Positions 21,198 through 29,003 of a stretch of DNA of 34,103 nt are shown one piece after another. The stretch comes from Dichloromethanomonas sp964477085 (lineage in GTDB: Bacteria > Bacillota > Desulfitobacteriia > Desulfitobacteriales > Syntrophobotulaceae), in contig CAYZDF010000030.1 in the NCBI GenBank assembly GCA_964477085.1, positions 1 through 34,103 of the forward strand, in the 5' to 3' direction. Position numbers and translations under genes: made by a program. Under the pieces are notes generated by a model. The model had not been told where the DNA came from. It saw nothing but the letters and a program-made list of their open reading frames with translations, and did not search any database. Numbering within the stretch: position 1 is the stretch's first letter; each line of letters opens with the position of its first letter.

Positions 21198-21566
21198 ATG
21201 ATGAAATATGAGCTTTTAGGAAAATGCCCTGTCTGTGACAGTGACATGAAGGTGACGGAGTTATCCTGTCCTGATTGTCGTACGGTTATCAAAGGCCAGT
21301 TCGAACCTTGTAAATTCTGCAAGCTTACCAAACAGCATAAGTACTTTATTGAGGTATTTATCAAAAACAGGGGAAATATCAAAGAGATTGAAAAGGAACT
21401 TTCCGTATCTTATCCAACTGTAAGAAATAAGCTGGAAGAAGTGATCGAAGCTTTAGGGTATAAGGTGGAGACCAAAGAGAGCAGTGTAAATCGAAAGGAG
21501 ATTCTGGATAAGTTAAGTAAAGGAGAGATTAGCAAAGAAGAAGCCCTCAAACTATTAAGCGAATAG
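21198..21566 (+). CDS. DUF2089 family zinc-ribbon / HTH protein
   Basis: A 122-residue protein. The N-terminus has a zinc-ribbon-like Cys array: CPVC (about 10-13), CPDC (about 26-29) and CKFC (about 41-44). It is followed by a helix-turn-helix with NIKEIEKELSVSYPTVRNKLEEVI and a short SHOCT-like C-terminal helix pair (NRKEILDKLSKGEISKEEALKLLSE). This is the DUF2089 arrangement, thought to be DNA-binding regulators that usually sit beside SHOCT/YvlB-like genes. The gene starts at tandem ATG codons after GAGGTGATG, 8 bases behind the preceding gene. It probably regulates its own operon. Confidence 0.85.
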   Translation: MMKYELLGKCPVCDSDMKVTELSCPDCRTVIKGQFEPCKFCKLTKQHKYFIEVFIKNRGNIKEIEKELSVSYPTVRNKLEEVIEALGYKVETKESSVNRKEILDKLSKGEISKEEALKLLSE

Positions 21567-21628
21567 AGAAAATGATAATTACCCGTAAATGATAGAAGGT
21601 TAATAAAAAATGAGTGAGGTTAATAAAA

Positions 21629-22006
21629 ATGAGTAAAGAAGAAAAACTGCAAATTCTAAAGATGATCGAAGAAGGGAAAATTTCATCAAGCGAAGGACTT
21701 GAACTGATGGATGCCCTCGATAAGGGGGAGAAGGAAGAAAAGATTCCCGCAGGCCAAAATGTGAAGTGGCTGAGAGTTAATGTGAAAGATGGAAACAAGA
21801 CAAAAGCTAAAGTGAATATTCCGCTCTCTTTAGTTGACGTGGGTCTTAAAATTGGAACAAAGTTTGCACCGGAATTAAGAGAAGCAGGACTGGATAAACT
21901 GGACCTGAATGAAATCCTTCAAGCGGTTAAAGATGGTGCTCAGGGCAAGATCGTTGAAGTCGATGATGAAGAGAACGGCACCAAAGTAGAAGTGTATGTT
22001 GATTGA
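21629..22006 (+). CDS. SHOCT-like domain protein (YvlB N-terminal type)
   Basis: A 125-residue protein. The N-terminal helix pair (KLQILKMIEEGKISSSEGLELMDAL) is a SHOCT-like oligomerisation domain; the remainder (LRVNVKDGNKTKAKVNIPLSLVDVGLKIG... KIVEVDDEENGTKVEVYVD) is the beta-rich domain usual in this family. Such proteins occur with DUF2089 regulators in Firmicutes and are linked to envelope functions, but the role is unknown. The start used, ATG 21629, has GAGG 9 bases upstream; a GTG 15 bases earlier overlaps it. The start region is tandemly duplicated (21597-21636). Confidence 0.8.
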   Translation: MSKEEKLQILKMIEEGKISSSEGLELMDALDKGEKEEKIPAGQNVKWLRVNVKDGNKTKAKVNIPLSLVDVGLKIGTKFAPELREAGLDKLDLNEILQAVKDGAQGKIVEVDDEENGTKVEVYVD

Positions 22007-22017
22007 GGAAAAATAAA

Positions 22018-22064
22018 AGCAGCTGTCTTTTGGCCCTTCTGGTTAGAGACAGCTGCTGATTTTT
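22018..22064. terminator. Bidirectional terminator between SHOCT operon and hydF
   Basis: AGCAGCTGTCT (22018-22028) pairs with AGACAGCTGCT (22047-22057), an 11-bp perfect stem. GATTTTTG follows on the plus strand and TTTTATTTTT on the minus strand, so it can end both convergent operons. Confidence 0.9.
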
Positions 22065-22106
22065 GTGCTGAACAATACAACGCTAAAGTTTAAAGCGGGA
22101 TAATCT

Positions 22107-23387
22107 TTATAAATGCTTATAGTCTATCCCTAATGGTCTTAACGCCCTTGGCAGGATACCATGGACTTCAGCGATGAGGACACCATAATTGATGATTGGA
22201 ATATGCTTATTCTTAGCTTGATTGACTCGGTGGAGCATCTCCTTGTGATTGAGCATACAGCCGCCGCAGTGAACGATGAGCTTGTATTCATCCAAATTGT
22301 CAGGGTAATTGGCGCCATTGCAGAAATCGATCTTTAGTTCTCCGCCTACCCTTTGCCTAAGCCACCGAGGTATCTTTACTTTACCAATATCATCCGGCTG
22401 TTGGTGATGGGTACAGGCTTCAGCAATCAAAATCTTATCCCCTGGAACGAGTGCCTCCACAGCTTTGGCCCCTCTGGCCAAAGAGAGCAAATCCCCTTTA
22501 TATCGTGCCATCAGGATGGAAAAAGAGGTCAATGGCACATCTGGAGGCAGATCGGCAGAGACTTTTAGGAATGCCTGGGAATCCGTAACCACCAGCTTTG
22601 GTGGCTCTTTCAGATAATCCAAAGCTTTTTTTAGTTCATATTCCTTACAGACCATGGTCAGACAGTCGTGATCCAGGATATCCCGGATAGTCTGAACCTG
22701 AGGGAGAATAAGCCGGCCTTGAGGTGCAGCCATATCTATTGGTACCACCAGGATGACTAAATCCCCGGGTAAAAGGATATCACCGACGATCGCCGGTGAG
22801 AGCCATTCGGTGGGCTTTACTTTACTTAAATGCTGTTTGAGTTCAAGGATACCTTCTTTGGTTGATGTACTGACGAAGAGGACAGGGGGGGCGGGCTGTT
22901 GTGAACGATTCCCATTCATATGGGCGGATGATAATGCCTCAGCGTCCTGTAACTGAGTTTGAAGGTTGGATATTAACTGATTTCTCAGTATTTCGCTAAC
23001 CAAATCCACCTTATTAAAAACAACGATGATCGGGATGTTTCTTTCTCTGCAAAGTCGATAAATTCTCTTTTCATCTGTACCGAAACCCGTGGTGGCATCA
23101 ACGACGAGAAGGCTGACATCGGTCTTTTCAAGGACCGCCAGCGACTTCTTGACCCTCAGTTCCCCGAGGGCCCCCTCATCATCGAGACCGGCTGTATCGA
23201 TAAGCATGACAGGACCAAGAGGGAGGATTTCCATGGCTTTATAGACCGGATCCGTGGTGGTGCCCGGGACTTCAGAGACCAAGGCGATATCCTGATTGGT
23301 GAGGGCGTTGATGAGACTGGATTTTCCCGCATTTCTCCGCCCGAAGAGAGAGATGTGTAAACGGGAGCCTTTGGGTGTATCTTGCAT
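22107..23387 (-). CDS. hydF: [FeFe]-hydrogenase maturation GTPase HydF
   Basis: HydF is the scaffold on which the 2Fe subcluster of the H-cluster is assembled before transfer to the apo-hydrogenase. The 426-residue protein shows the GTPase domain with P-loop GRRNAGKS (16-23), G3 DTAG (64-67) and G4 NKVD (125-128). The C-terminal FeS domain carries Cys325 (CTHH), Cys374 and Cys377 (HCGGC), the three conserved cluster ligands. The ATG lies 2 bases after the aspartase stop, with AGAGGGG inside the end of that gene, so the two are coupled. It is the last gene of the hyd operon. Confidence 0.97.
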   Translation of the reverse strand: MQDTPKGSRLHISLFGRRNAGKSSLINALTNQDIALVSEVPGTTTDPVYKAMEILPLGPVMLIDTAGLDDEGALGELRVKKSLAVLEKTDVSLLVVDATTGFGTDEKRIYRLCRERNIPIIVVFNKVDLVSEILRNQLISNLQTQLQDAEALSSAHMNGNRSQQPAPPVLFVSTSTKEGILELKQHLSKVKPTEWLSPAIVGDILLPGDLVILVVPIDMAAPQGRLILPQVQTIRDILDHDCLTMVCKEYELKKALDYLKEPPKLVVTDSQAFLKVSADLPPDVPLTSFSILMARYKGDLLSLARGAKAVEALVPGDKILIAEACTHHQQPDDIGKVKIPRWLRQRVGGELKIDFCNGANYPDNLDEYKLIVHCGGCMLNHKEMLHRVNQAKNKHIPIINYGVLIAEVHGILPRALRPLGIDYKHL

Positions 23388-23389
23388 AT

Positions 23390-24793
23390 CTATTCCCCTC
23401 TTTCCACTTTACTAGGAATTCCCGGTCTGGCAAGTTTACGATAATCCAGGATCTTAGTTGTTTCTTCCTCTGTGAGATAGCCCAGTTCATGGACAGCTTG
23501 TCGTATGGGCATATTGTTATGACGTGCGGTTTTAACGACTTGGGCAGTCTTTTCATAGCCCAATTGAGGAAGGAGAACAGGAGCCGTGATCAGACTATTT
23601 TCGATCAGCTCGGTGCAACGTTCCTGATTGGCTGTGATCCCCTTAATACACCGATCGGATAAGATTTTGGCAGCATTGGTCAAGAGATCGATAGCTGACA
23701 AAAGATGATGGGAAACCAGAGGGAGAAATTGATTGATTTCCAGCTGACCATTCTGGCAGGCCATGGTAATAGCCAAATCACTGGCAATGACTTGGAAAGC
23801 GGATTGATTGACGGCTTCCGGGATGATGGGATTTACTTTCCCAGGCATGATACTGGAGCCTGCCTGCATCTCCGGCAGGTTAATCTCACCCAAGCCTGTA
23901 TAAGGACCGGAGGATAGAAGGCGCAGGTCGTTGGCAATTTTATTCAAGTTAACGGCAGCAGCCTTTAATAATCCGGATACTTCCGTAAAGACATCAGCAT
24001 TTTGTGTAACATCCAGCATATTTTCGGCCCGGGCCAGTCCGATGCCGGTATTCTGTCTCAGCTTTTCGATGACCAAATGAATATATTCCAAAGGAGCATT
24101 GAGTCCGGTACCCACAGCCGTTCCCCCCATATTAACCTGTCTGAGACGTTCCTCTACCTTATAGATTCGCCAGCGATCCCTAGCGACGGCTTGCGCCCAG
24201 GCACTGAATTCCTGACCTAAGGTCACAGGGAGAGCATCCTGAAGCTGAGTTCGACCCGGCTTTAAGACACCGGCAAATTCTGCTTCTTTTTCCTGCAAAG
24301 CATTTTGAAGCTCTGCTATCTGTTCACTTAAAGGCAAAAGTAATTGGATAGCAGCGATCCTTAAGGCTGTAGGATAAACATCGTTCGTAGATTGATGCTT
24401 GTTGACATGGTCCAGCGGATGGATGAGGTACTGGCCTTTTTGTCCGCCAAGGAGTTCCGCAGCCCGGTTAGCAATCACCTCATTGACATTCATATTGGTG
24501 GAAGTACCGGCACCGCCCTGAAGGGCATCGGTCGGAAACTGTTCATCCATCTTCCCGGCAAGAATCTCCGAGGCTGCTTCGATGATAGCGTAAGCATCAT
24601 CCTCTCGCAGATAACCAAGTTCGAGGTTAGCCTGGGCTGCAGAGATTTTAATCAGTGCCAGGGCTCTGATCAGCTGAAGATGGACTTTTTGCCCGGTTAA
24701 CGGAAAGTTATCTAATGCCCGCTGGGTATGAATCCCCCAATAGGCATTTTGAGGAATGGCTTTCTCTCCTAAAAAGTCATGTTCCAACCGCAT
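23390..24793 (-). CDS. aspA: Aspartate ammonia-lyase (aspartase)
   Basis: The enzyme reversibly splits L-aspartate into fumarate and ammonia. The 467-residue protein has the aspartase/fumarase signature GSSIMPGKVNP (about 312-322) with the catalytic Ser loop, the HQSTNDVYPT motif (about 138-147) and the N-terminal LEHDFLGEKAIPQNAYWGIHTQRA typical of aspartases rather than fumarases. It sits between hydG and hydF; aspartase genes recur in clostridial hyd operons. Because the amine of the azadithiolate bridge has been reported to derive from ammonium, local ammonia release is a reasonable but unproven reason for this placement. The ribosome site is GGAGGTG. The 153-base gap before it holds no clear promoter. 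Confidence 0.95.
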   Translation of the reverse strand: MRLEHDFLGEKAIPQNAYWGIHTQRALDNFPLTGQKVHLQLIRALALIKISAAQANLELGYLREDDAYAIIEAASEILAGKMDEQFPTDALQGGAGTSTNMNVNEVIANRAAELLGGQKGQYLIHPLDHVNKHQSTNDVYPTALRIAAIQLLLPLSEQIAELQNALQEKEAEFAGVLKPGRTQLQDALPVTLGQEFSAWAQAVARDRWRIYKVEERLRQVNMGGTAVGTGLNAPLEYIHLVIEKLRQNTGIGLARAENMLDVTQNADVFTEVSGLLKAAAVNLNKIANDLRLLSSGPYTGLGEINLPEMQAGSSIMPGKVNPIIPEAVNQSAFQVIASDLAITMACQNGQLEINQFLPLVSHHLLSAIDLLTNAAKILSDRCIKGITANQERCTELIENSLITAPVLLPQLGYEKTAQVVKTARHNNMPIRQAVHELGYLTEEETTKILDYRKLARPGIPSKVERGE

Positions 24794-24946
24794 GTGCTTT
24801 CACCTCCGGTAATAGAATCTTAAATAAAACCGGTTACTCTGTAGTCGTCTTGTTTATTAGGCAGGAGGTAGACCAATTCAGTTAACTAGACTGTGCCACT
24901 CAGACCTACTACTGGGTCATTGTGTAGTTATTTAGAGAATGTTGTA

Positions 24947-26422
24947 CTAGAGATAGAGGTCGCGTACACCCTCTTTAATCTTATCCAGATTTTTAATAGT
25001 TAACGTTCTTACTTTTTCATTTTGAATCTCTCCGATAAAGTTGCTTATGGTGCGCTCACCCAATTCCCTGGTCGCAGGAGAAGCATAATCCATCAGATAC
25101 TCCTGGAAAGTCATCAAGGCATTGGGGAGGCAGACATTACAGATATTGCCCGACTTGGCTAACTGCATGAACCGGTCGCCTGTTCTGCCCTGGCGGTAAC
25201 AGGCGGTACAGTAGCTGGGGAGATACCCTTGAGAACAGAGGTTAGCCAGAATTTCATCAGGACTTCGATGATCTTCTACCTTAAACTGCGCAGTATCATC
25301 AACTTTGGGTTGTTCTGAGGTATGATGACAGTTTTCCTCAAACTCTTTTTTGTAAGCACCTACCCCCGTACAAGAACCGGCACTGATTTGTGAGACACCG
25401 AGCTTGATCACTTCATCTCTAAAAGAAGAGCTTTCTCTGGTGGAAAGGATGATTCCGGTATACGGTACCGCCAGTCTGAAGATCGCGACGATATCTTTAA
25501 ACTCTTCATCACTCACTAAATAGGGGAATTCATCAAGATTCATTCCGACAGCAGGCTTAAGTCGGGGTACCGATATAGTATGAGGTCCGACACCGAAAAC
25601 CTCTTCCAGATGCAGGGCATGGTAGAGCATAGCCAGCACCTCGAATTTATAATCATAGAGTCCAAAAAGGACTCCGGCTCCGACATCATCAATGCCACCC
25701 TCCATGGCACGATCCATGGCTGTAGTATGGTAATAATATGAGGATTTAGGACCACTGGGATGCATTTTTTCATAGGTTTCCTGGTGATAGGTTTCCTGGA
25801 ATAGAATATAGGTTCCTATTCCAGCTTCTTTTAATAGACGATAATTCTCTACCGTGGTGGCAGCAATATTGACATTAACCCGGCGGATAGCTCCTTGCTC
25901 TTCACTGGTATTATAAATAACCTTGATCGCATCCAATACATAATCAAGAGGACAATTAACCGGATCTTCGCCCACTTCCAAGGCCAGACGTTTATGTCCC
26001 ATCCGTTCCAGTATCTTGACTTCTTCTGCGATTTCATCCATGGTGAGCTTCTTGCGCGTAATCTTATTGGCGTGACCATACCCACAATACTTACAGTTAT
26101 TAACACAGTAATTGCTGAGATAGAGCGGAGCAAAGAGTACGATTCGTTTCCCGTAGATCAGTTCCTTGACTTCGCCGGCTGCTGCCTGGATTTCGCGTCT
26201 CAGCTCAGGATCAGTGGTCTGAAGCAATACGGCAGCCTCAGAAGGGGTGAGACCTCTGGCTTCTTTGGCTTTAACAATAATTCTCCGAACATCTTCCGCT
26301 GTGGCAGTCTGTGCTTGGTTTAATTCGCGTTGAATCTTTTCCTGGTCAATAAAATCAACCTTACCCTTTGTAGAGTTTGAAACCTTTTTTTGTTCTAGTT
26401 TGGCGTAAGCTGTAGCCGTCAT
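24947..26422 (-). CDS. hydG: [FeFe]-hydrogenase maturation radical SAM tyrosine lyase HydG
   Basis: HydG cleaves tyrosine to p-cresol and dehydroglycine and makes the CO and CN ligands of the H-cluster on an auxiliary FeS cluster. The 491-residue protein has the radical SAM motif CX3CX2C (Cys106, Cys110, Cys113) and the HydG-specific C-terminal CX2CX22C (Cys405, Cys408, Cys431) for the auxiliary cluster, so both catalytic parts are intact. The length is normal. The start has GGAGG 10 bases upstream. It follows hydE by 53 bases and is likely cotranscribed with it. Confidence 0.97.
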   Translation of the reverse strand: MTATAYAKLEQKKVSNSTKGKVDFIDQEKIQRELNQAQTATAEDVRRIIVKAKEARGLTPSEAAVLLQTTDPELRREIQAAAGEVKELIYGKRIVLFAPLYLSNYCVNNCKYCGYGHANKITRKKLTMDEIAEEVKILERMGHKRLALEVGEDPVNCPLDYVLDAIKVIYNTSEEQGAIRRVNVNIAATTVENYRLLKEAGIGTYILFQETYHQETYEKMHPSGPKSSYYYHTTAMDRAMEGGIDDVGAGVLFGLYDYKFEVLAMLYHALHLEEVFGVGPHTISVPRLKPAVGMNLDEFPYLVSDEEFKDIVAIFRLAVPYTGIILSTRESSSFRDEVIKLGVSQISAGSCTGVGAYKKEFEENCHHTSEQPKVDDTAQFKVEDHRSPDEILANLCSQGYLPSYCTACYRQGRTGDRFMQLAKSGNICNVCLPNALMTFQEYLMDYASPATRELGERTISNFIGEIQNEKVRTLTIKNLDKIKEGVRDLYL

Positions 26423-26475
26423 CCTGAAACAACCTCCTCTTTAAATCTAATTTAAAAATTTATGTCTTTAAATGA

Positions 26476-27534
26476 TTACTTACTTTTTAAGGTATTAACA
26501 TGACTGATATGGTCTCCGCGTCCCATCTCCGGAATAAATCCACAAGCCCGAATGCGGTTGTGCACTAATTGGAGATGAACCCTGGATTCATCCGGAATTT
26601 TGGCTTTTCCATTGTAAAGAGTGTATTTTGTGCGTACTTCAGGCGGAGAAAGGTTGAGCATAACCACATTGGCACCTGCTTCAAATCCTTTTTCCCATCC
26701 GTCACTCTGAATTGAACCCAGTGCGGTGGTGGCAGGGAGAAGTACTTCCGGAAGCAGTAAGCGGGTCAGAGAAAGAAGAACCTTCGTAAGCTCAAAATCA
26801 CCTGCTGAGTATGGTGCTAAAGGGGTATTATGATGAGGAATAAAAGGACCAATTCCAACCATGTGAGGTTGGAGGTTTTTAAGGAAAGTTAAATCCTTCA
26901 CATAGCTTTCCATAGTTTGACCAGGCAGGCCCACCATGAAACCCGCGCCTGTTTGAAAGCCGATGTTTTTCAGGTCCCACAGACATCTTTCTCTTTCTTC
27001 AAAGGACATTCCGGGATGAAGTTTGTGATAAAGCTCTTGATGGCGGGTTTCGTGCCGCAAAAGATAGCGGTTAGTGCCTGCCCGGAATAATCTCTCATAG
27101 GATGCTGTCGGTTTTTCTCCCAGAGAAAGGGTGACAGCGCAGTCAGGGTGTCTGGATTTAATCGATGAAATAAGATGAATAAGACGATCATCGTTAAAGT
27201 AGGGATCTTCTCCACCCTGCAGGACGAAAGTTCTGTACCCCAGATCATAGCCCTGGTCACAGATCCGGATAATTTCATCAATAGACAAGCGATATCTCTC
27301 ACAATCCTTATTTCCGGCCCTTATCCCGCAATACTGACAATCATTACGACAGTAGTTTGTGATTTCAATCAGCCCACGCAGGTAAATCTGACGACCGTAC
27401 ACTTTTTTTGAAGTAAGACTTGCCTGGTAGTGAAGGTATTCTTTGGATTGATGGTCAAGATGGGTCAGCAGTTCAAGGAGTTGGTCTTCACTTAAGTTAT
27501 GATGTTGGACAAGGATGTCAATAAGTTCTTTCAT
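26476..27534 (-). CDS. hydE: [FeFe]-hydrogenase maturation radical SAM enzyme HydE
   Basis: HydE is the radical SAM enzyme that acts on the HydG-made iron-cysteine CO/CN complex to form the precursor of the 2Fe subcluster. The 352-residue protein has Cys62, Cys66 and Cys69 (NYCRNDCQYCG) and the HydE-typical GEDPYFND and ETRHQELYHKLHPGMSFEER segments. The start is ATG 27534 (AGGAGG 6 bases upstream); the longer open frame runs into the leader terminator and is not used. The gene is preceded by a terminator/antiterminator leader like that of the TM1266-type gene. Confidence 0.96.
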   Translation of the reverse strand: MKELIDILVQHHNLSEDQLLELLTHLDHQSKEYLHYQASLTSKKVYGRQIYLRGLIEITNYCRNDCQYCGIRAGNKDCERYRLSIDEIIRICDQGYDLGYRTFVLQGGEDPYFNDDRLIHLISSIKSRHPDCAVTLSLGEKPTASYERLFRAGTNRYLLRHETRHQELYHKLHPGMSFEERERCLWDLKNIGFQTGAGFMVGLPGQTMESYVKDLTFLKNLQPHMVGIGPFIPHHNTPLAPYSAGDFELTKVLLSLTRLLLPEVLLPATTALGSIQSDGWEKGFEAGANVVMLNLSPPEVRTKYTLYNGKAKIPDESRVHLQLVHNRIRACGFIPEMGRGDHISHVNTLKSK

Positions 27535-27563
27535 GGATAACCTCCTCTCAGGATATTGGAAAT

Positions 27564-27688
27564 AAAAAAACTTTCCTGAAAGGAAAGTTTGGATCACAAG
27601 AACACTTCACGTATAAAGCAGTCTCGAGTTCTCGTTACTTTCCTTTCAAATCAGAGCGGTCTGTAGTTGATCGGTCTTTTCTGTCAGG
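27564..27688 (-). promoter_or_regulatory. Transcription attenuator leader of hydE
   Basis: On the minus strand, CCTGACAGA (27680-27688) and TCTGA (27651-27655) are followed by GAAAGGAAAGT (27637-27647), which is perfectly complementary over 11 bases to ACTTTCCTTTC (27578-27588), the left arm plus loop of an intrinsic terminator (AAACTTTCC/GGAAAGTTT then a T-run, 27564-27590). Pairing of the first with the second prevents the terminator. The same elements precede the TM1266-type gene. Upstream of it (27719-27787) is a large inverted repeat with arms near TTCACGAA/TTCGTGAA. Confidence 0.7.
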
Positions 27689-27788
27689 GTCAAACGATAC
27701 CGTATTTAGTTATAAGTTCACGAAGATTTTAGTATGGCGTGGAGCCTTAATGCATTGCAAGTATTCTATGCAAATCTTTCGTGAAAAT

Positions 27789-28040
27789 TTAGAAGTCTTT
27801 CTTGGACATGGCAGTCTTCACCGAGACTTTATCGATTTTTCCTATCTTACCCGTTAAATTATTGATATCATCCGTATCTCCCACTACGGCAATAGACACG
27901 AGAGAAATTCCTTGTTCAGGGATCGGAATACCCATTCTCCCTTTGATAATCCCCTTGAAGGAAGCCACCGTTTGATTGAACGCGGTCTGGGTTACTTCGG
28001 GATCCTCAAGAATAGCGCTAATCACAGCTACTTTTTTCAC
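27789..28040 (-). CDS. TM1266-family iron-only hydrogenase system regulator
   Basis: An 83-residue single-domain protein of the TM1266 / iron-only hydrogenase system regulator type, an ACT/ferredoxin-like fold of about 80 residues found beside hyd genes. Typical parts are KKVAVISAILEDPEVTQTAFNQTVASFKGIIKGRMGIPIPEQGISLVSIAVVGD in pieces, ending in GKIDKVSVKTAMSKK. The start is GTG 28040 with GGAGAG 8 bases upstream; the longer frame continues into the leader terminator. Its ligand and mode of action are not established. It is followed by hydE in the same orientation, with its own attenuator between them. Confidence 0.88.
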   Translation of the reverse strand: MKKVAVISAILEDPEVTQTAFNQTVASFKGIIKGRMGIPIPEQGISLVSIAVVGDTDDINNLTGKIGKIDKVSVKTAMSKKDF

Positions 28041-28076
28041 GGTGATCACTCTCCGTATGTTGAATTTAATAGAAAA

Positions 28077-28173
28077 GGACTTTCTTTTTCCAAAAGAAAG
28101 TCCATTCGAAATCAAAAAAATGTCATTTCACGGACTTTCCTTTCAGATTAGAATCCTATACTTCTCTGTCAGG
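28077..28173 (-). promoter_or_regulatory. Transcription attenuator leader of the TM1266-type gene
   Basis: The minus strand carries CCTGACAGA (28165-28173), then TCTGAAAGGAAAGTCC (28132-28147). Its AAAGGAAAGTCC part can pair with GGACTTTCTTTT, the left arm of a 12-bp terminator stem (28077-28088/28092-28103) that is followed by TTTTCT. One G-U pair is needed. Order and core sequences match the hydE leader, though the intervening bases differ. Confidence 0.7.
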
Positions 28174-28214
28174 AAATAAATAAATTTCTAAATAATCAAT
28201 ATTCTTGTGACTTA

Positions 28215-28243
28215 ATAATAACAAACAATATCTTCAATGACAA
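28215..28243 (-). promoter_or_regulatory. Promoter of the TM1266-type gene
   Basis: TTGTCA (28238-28243), 17-bp spacer, TATTAT (28215-28220) on the minus strand. Transcription from it would start about 170 bases before the GTG and include the whole attenuator leader. Confidence 0.65.
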
Positions 28244-28307
28244 GAATAATTATTTCATTTTACAATTAAAAGTTAAAATTTTCAAAAAGAAGGAGATACT
28301 ATAAATT

Positions 28308-28373
28308 ATGACGAAATCTAAAATAGTTCACCAAAGACGCAGAATATCAATAAGCAGAAATGGAGAGAGATGA
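28308..28373 (+). CDS. Putative 21-residue basic leader peptide
   Basis: An ATG after AAGAAGGAG opens a 21-codon frame (MTKSKIVHQRRRISISRNGE then R) that stops at TGA overlapping the start codons of the next gene (ATGATGA). Spacing from the ribosome site is long (12 bases). The overlap suggests translational coupling to the membrane-protein gene. Seven of the 21 residues are Arg or Lys-like, and no family is recognised. Confidence 0.4.
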   Translation: MTKSKIVHQRRRISISRNGER

Positions 28374-28900
28374 TGAATCAAGCTTTGCAATTCGTTTTAT
28401 TGATTATCGCAATTAATATAACCTATGTTTCGCTAACAACAGTACGGTTTATTCTCATGATCAAGGGTTTAAGAGAATTTGCTGCTGCTCTGTCAGTTGT
28501 GGAAGTGTTTGTTTATATCATGGGACTATCCATTATCTTGCAGAACTTGGATAGTTATTGGAATATAGCTGCTTATTGTATCGGTTACGGCTTAGGGGTC
28601 TATTCGGGAAGCCGAATTGAAGAACGGCTTGCTTTGGGCTACATCACTGCAGAGGTTATCGTCAATTCAGTCAATGATGAATTTCCGCAAATACTTCGTG
28701 AGAACGGATTTGGTGTAACCAGTTGGATTGGAGAAGGGCGAGATGGTAAAAGACTGGTCATGATGGTTTTAGCCAAACGTAAACGTCAAAAAGAGTTATT
28801 GAAAATTATTGACAGCACCAGTCCCAATGCCTTTGTCGTTTTTGAGGAGCCCAAGTATTTCCGGGGAGGTTTCTGGGCGAGCCGACTGACCCGAAGATAG
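28373..28900 (+). CDS. UPF0316 / DUF5698-DUF2179 membrane protein (YebE-like)
   Basis: A 175-residue protein with three membrane segments in the first 90 residues (FVLLIIAINITYVSLTTV, FAAALSVVEVFVYIMGL and NIAAYCIGYGLGVYSG), matching the DUF5698 domain. It ends with a soluble DUF2179-like domain (about 95-165, VNSVNDEFPQILRENGFGVTSWIGEGRDGKRLVMMVLAKRKRQKELLKII). DUF2179 domains resemble small ligand-binding folds. The start is the second of two adjacent ATGs for better spacing to GGAGAG. Function unknown; it stands alone apart from the short upstream ORF. Confidence 0.85.
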   Translation: MNQALQFVLLIIAINITYVSLTTVRFILMIKGLREFAAALSVVEVFVYIMGLSIILQNLDSYWNIAAYCIGYGLGVYSGSRIEERLALGYITAEVIVNSVNDEFPQILRENGFGVTSWIGEGRDGKRLVMMVLAKRKRQKELLKIIDSTSPNAFVVFEEPKYFRGGFWASRLTRR

Positions 28901-29003
28901 ATTTTGAATGTACTTATACACCAGTTTTAAGGGAGTAGAGGATATGGGAGTCCATCAACTTTGCTATATCAATGATTTTCTCACATAGGATTAGGGTGCG
29001 AAA

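Noticed and set aside
27564..28173. T-box or known riboswitch class for the hyd leaders
   Set aside because: The T-box sequence and the cores of familiar classes (SAM, cobalamin, TPP, fluoride, Mn) are not recognisable; reported instead as an unassigned attenuator pair.
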